NCBI GenBank assembly: GCA_030823955.1
Contig: JAVBYO010000008.1
Coordinates: 100,554 to 164,553, forward strand
Direction of reading: 5' to 3'
DNA: 64,000 bases
Origin: Gallionellaceae bacterium
GTDB lineage: Bacteria; Pseudomonadota; Gammaproteobacteria; Burkholderiales; Gallionellaceae
The first letter of the stretch is position 1; each line of letters starts with the position of its first letter. Shown in pieces: positions 62,984 through 64,000 of the stretch. The position numbers and the translations under genes were made by a program. The notes under the pieces are model-generated. The model did not search any database, was not told the origin of the DNA, and was given only the letters and a program-made list of their open reading frames with translations.

Positions 62984-64000
62984 ATGATCATGCGAGATAC
63001 CCAACCCCAGAGCGATACGGCGGCCGTACAACAGCCTTCTGCCACGATGGATATGCTGGCCCGTCTTAATGAGCTGAATGCGATCGGCGCGGCACTTTCC
63101 AACGAGAAAAACATCGATGTACTGCTCGAATACATCCTGCTGGCAGCCAAGAAGATCACCAATGCCGACGCGGGGACGCTGTATCTGGTCGATTCCGAAC
63201 GGCAGGTGCTGACCTTCGAGATCATGCGTACCGATTCTTTGGGGGTGCAGATGGGGGGTACCACCGGTAAGCGCATCCCTTTCCCGCCGATCCAGATGTA
63301 TATCGACAGTCAGCCTAATTTGGCCATGGTGGTGACTTATGCAGCCCTGCGCGGCGAGACCATCAACATCGAGGATGCTTATCTGGTCGAGGGCTTCGAC
63401 TTTTCCGGCACCAAGAGCTTCGATGCCAAGACCGGTTTCCGTTCGCAATCTTTCCTTACCGTGCCGATGCGTAACCACGAAAGCGAGATCATCGGCGTGG
63501 TCCAACTCATCAACGCCATCGATCCGGCCAGCAAGACGGTCAAGGCATTCAGCAAGGACGACCAGCAACTGCTCGAATCGCTCACTTCGCAGGCCGCGAT
63601 CGCACTCAGTAACCGACGCCTCATCCAGCAGCTTGAGGGACTGTTCGAAGCGTTCATCGGCCTGATCAACACGGCGATTGACGATAAGTCACCCTACACT
63701 GCGGGTCACTGCGTACGTGTGCCGGCGCTCACCATGATGCTGGCCGAGGCGGCCAGCCATGCCCACGACGAGAAGTCATGGCCCGGTTTCGTGATGACGG
63801 ACAAAGAGGAGTACGAACTCAAGATCGCCGCTATGCTGCACGACTGCGGCAAGATCACCACCCCGGTACATGTGGTCGATAAATCGACCAAGCTGGAGAC
63901 TATCTACGACCGCATCCATCTGGTCGATGCCCGTTTTGAGGTGCTCAAACGCGATGCCGAGATCGCCATGCTGCGCGCCGAGATGGCAGCGGGCGGCGCT
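62984..64000 (+). CDS. GAF-HD phosphohydrolase (HD-GYP-like), 3' end outside the window
   Basis: Incomplete: at least 339 aa, open at 64000. The GAF domain covers about residues 25-205 (NEKNIDVLLEYILLAAKK, TNADAGTLYLVDSERQVLTF read in parts). The HD domain follows, with INTAIDDKSPYTAGHCVRV and the metal pair in AAMLHDCGKITTPVHVVDKS. HD-GYP enzymes hydrolyse c-di-GMP; the GYP motif would lie beyond the window, so this subtype is inferred. The start may be ATG 62984 or 62990. It follows the GAF-ATPase by 22 bp and so continues the cluster. Confidence 0.88.
   Translation, partial: MIMRDTQPQSDTAAVQQPSATMDMLARLNELNAIGAALSNEKNIDVLLEYILLAAKKITNADAGTLYLVDSERQVLTFEIMRTDSLGVQMGGTTGKRIPFPPIQMYIDSQPNLAMVVTYAALRGETINIEDAYLVEGFDFSGTKSFDAKTGFRSQSFLTVPMRNHESEIIGVVQLINAIDPASKTVKAFSKDDQQLLESLTSQAAIALSNRRLIQQLEGLFEAFIGLINTAIDDKSPYTAGHCVRVPALTMMLAEAASHAHDEKSWPGFVMTDKEEYELKIAAMLHDCGKITTPVHVVDKSTKLETIYDRIHLVDARFEVLKRDAEIAMLRAEMAAGGA

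Noticed and set aside
1..64000. CRISPR array, prophage or rRNA operon
   Set aside because: No regularly spaced repeats, phage structural genes or rRNA sequence were seen on either strand.

Overview
The window looks like the chromosome of a betaproteobacterium, most likely in the Nitrosomonadales and possibly Gallionellaceae-like. This is inferred from the order gyrA-serC-serA-pheA-hisC-aroF-tyrA-aroA/cmk-rpsA-ihfB-lapA-lapB-pyrF-rfaE1-hldD, the high GC content and the many signalling genes. No rRNA, CRISPR array or prophage was seen. One tRNA (Thr, TGT) is present.

Layout. 1-1490 (minus): start of an unknown gene, gph and ubiG. 1632-14932 (plus): gyrA, a serine/aromatic amino acid supergroup, a fused aroA-cmk, rpsA and ihfB, ending at a terminator and a 143-bp MITE-like element. 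15180-19777: lapA-lapB, pyrF, heptose kinase and epimerase (LPS core), and a ComEA-like protein. 19898-24485: a haem-c diguanylate cyclase, a small unknown gene, flhD without flhC, a small ORF, and an AT-richer 0.9-kb stretch holding a c-di-GMP-I riboswitch upstream of an outer-membrane barrel gene. 24642-29277: two YeeE/YedE halves, cysM, then amiC and tsaE (minus) and queG (plus).

29361-32602 is a stressosome-type module: GGDEF protein, a fused RsbT-like kinase plus RsbX-like phosphatase, an RsbR-like protein and an RsbS-like STAS protein whose acceptor serine is replaced by proline. 32714-43311 is a beta-oxidation operon (fadE, SDR, acyl-CoA ligase, thioesterase, FadN-type dehydrogenase/hydratase, thiolase). 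It is interrupted by a 1.2-kb cassette with a REP-associated tyrosine transposase, a HEPN-like ORF and perfect inverted 30-bp REP copies at both ends. 43349-45699 holds two chalcone-isomerase-like proteins and an ATP-grasp-like protein. 45714-49330 (minus) carries a diguanylate cyclase with an NMT1-type periplasmic domain, and mdh. tRNA-Thr, sucCD, a TerC protein and a UspA protein follow.

53232-64000 is a dense signalling cluster: CHASE2-Ser/Thr kinase, PP2C phosphatase, FHA protein, CHASE2-adenylate cyclase, a metallo-beta-lactamase-fold phosphodiesterase candidate, a GAF-fused PilB/GspE-type ATPase, and a GAF-HD phosphohydrolase cut by the window end. Short motifs (GDATG[R/S]F and TMVL) recur between the kinase, FHA and ATPase proteins and suggest a phospho-threonine/FHA circuit controlling a secretion or pilus ATPase.

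A recurring theme is palindromic intergenic repeats that have entered reading frames: the N-terminus of gph, a loop in aroA, the C-terminus of rfaE1 and the linker in the FadN-type protein. All functions are read from sequence alone; no searches were run.
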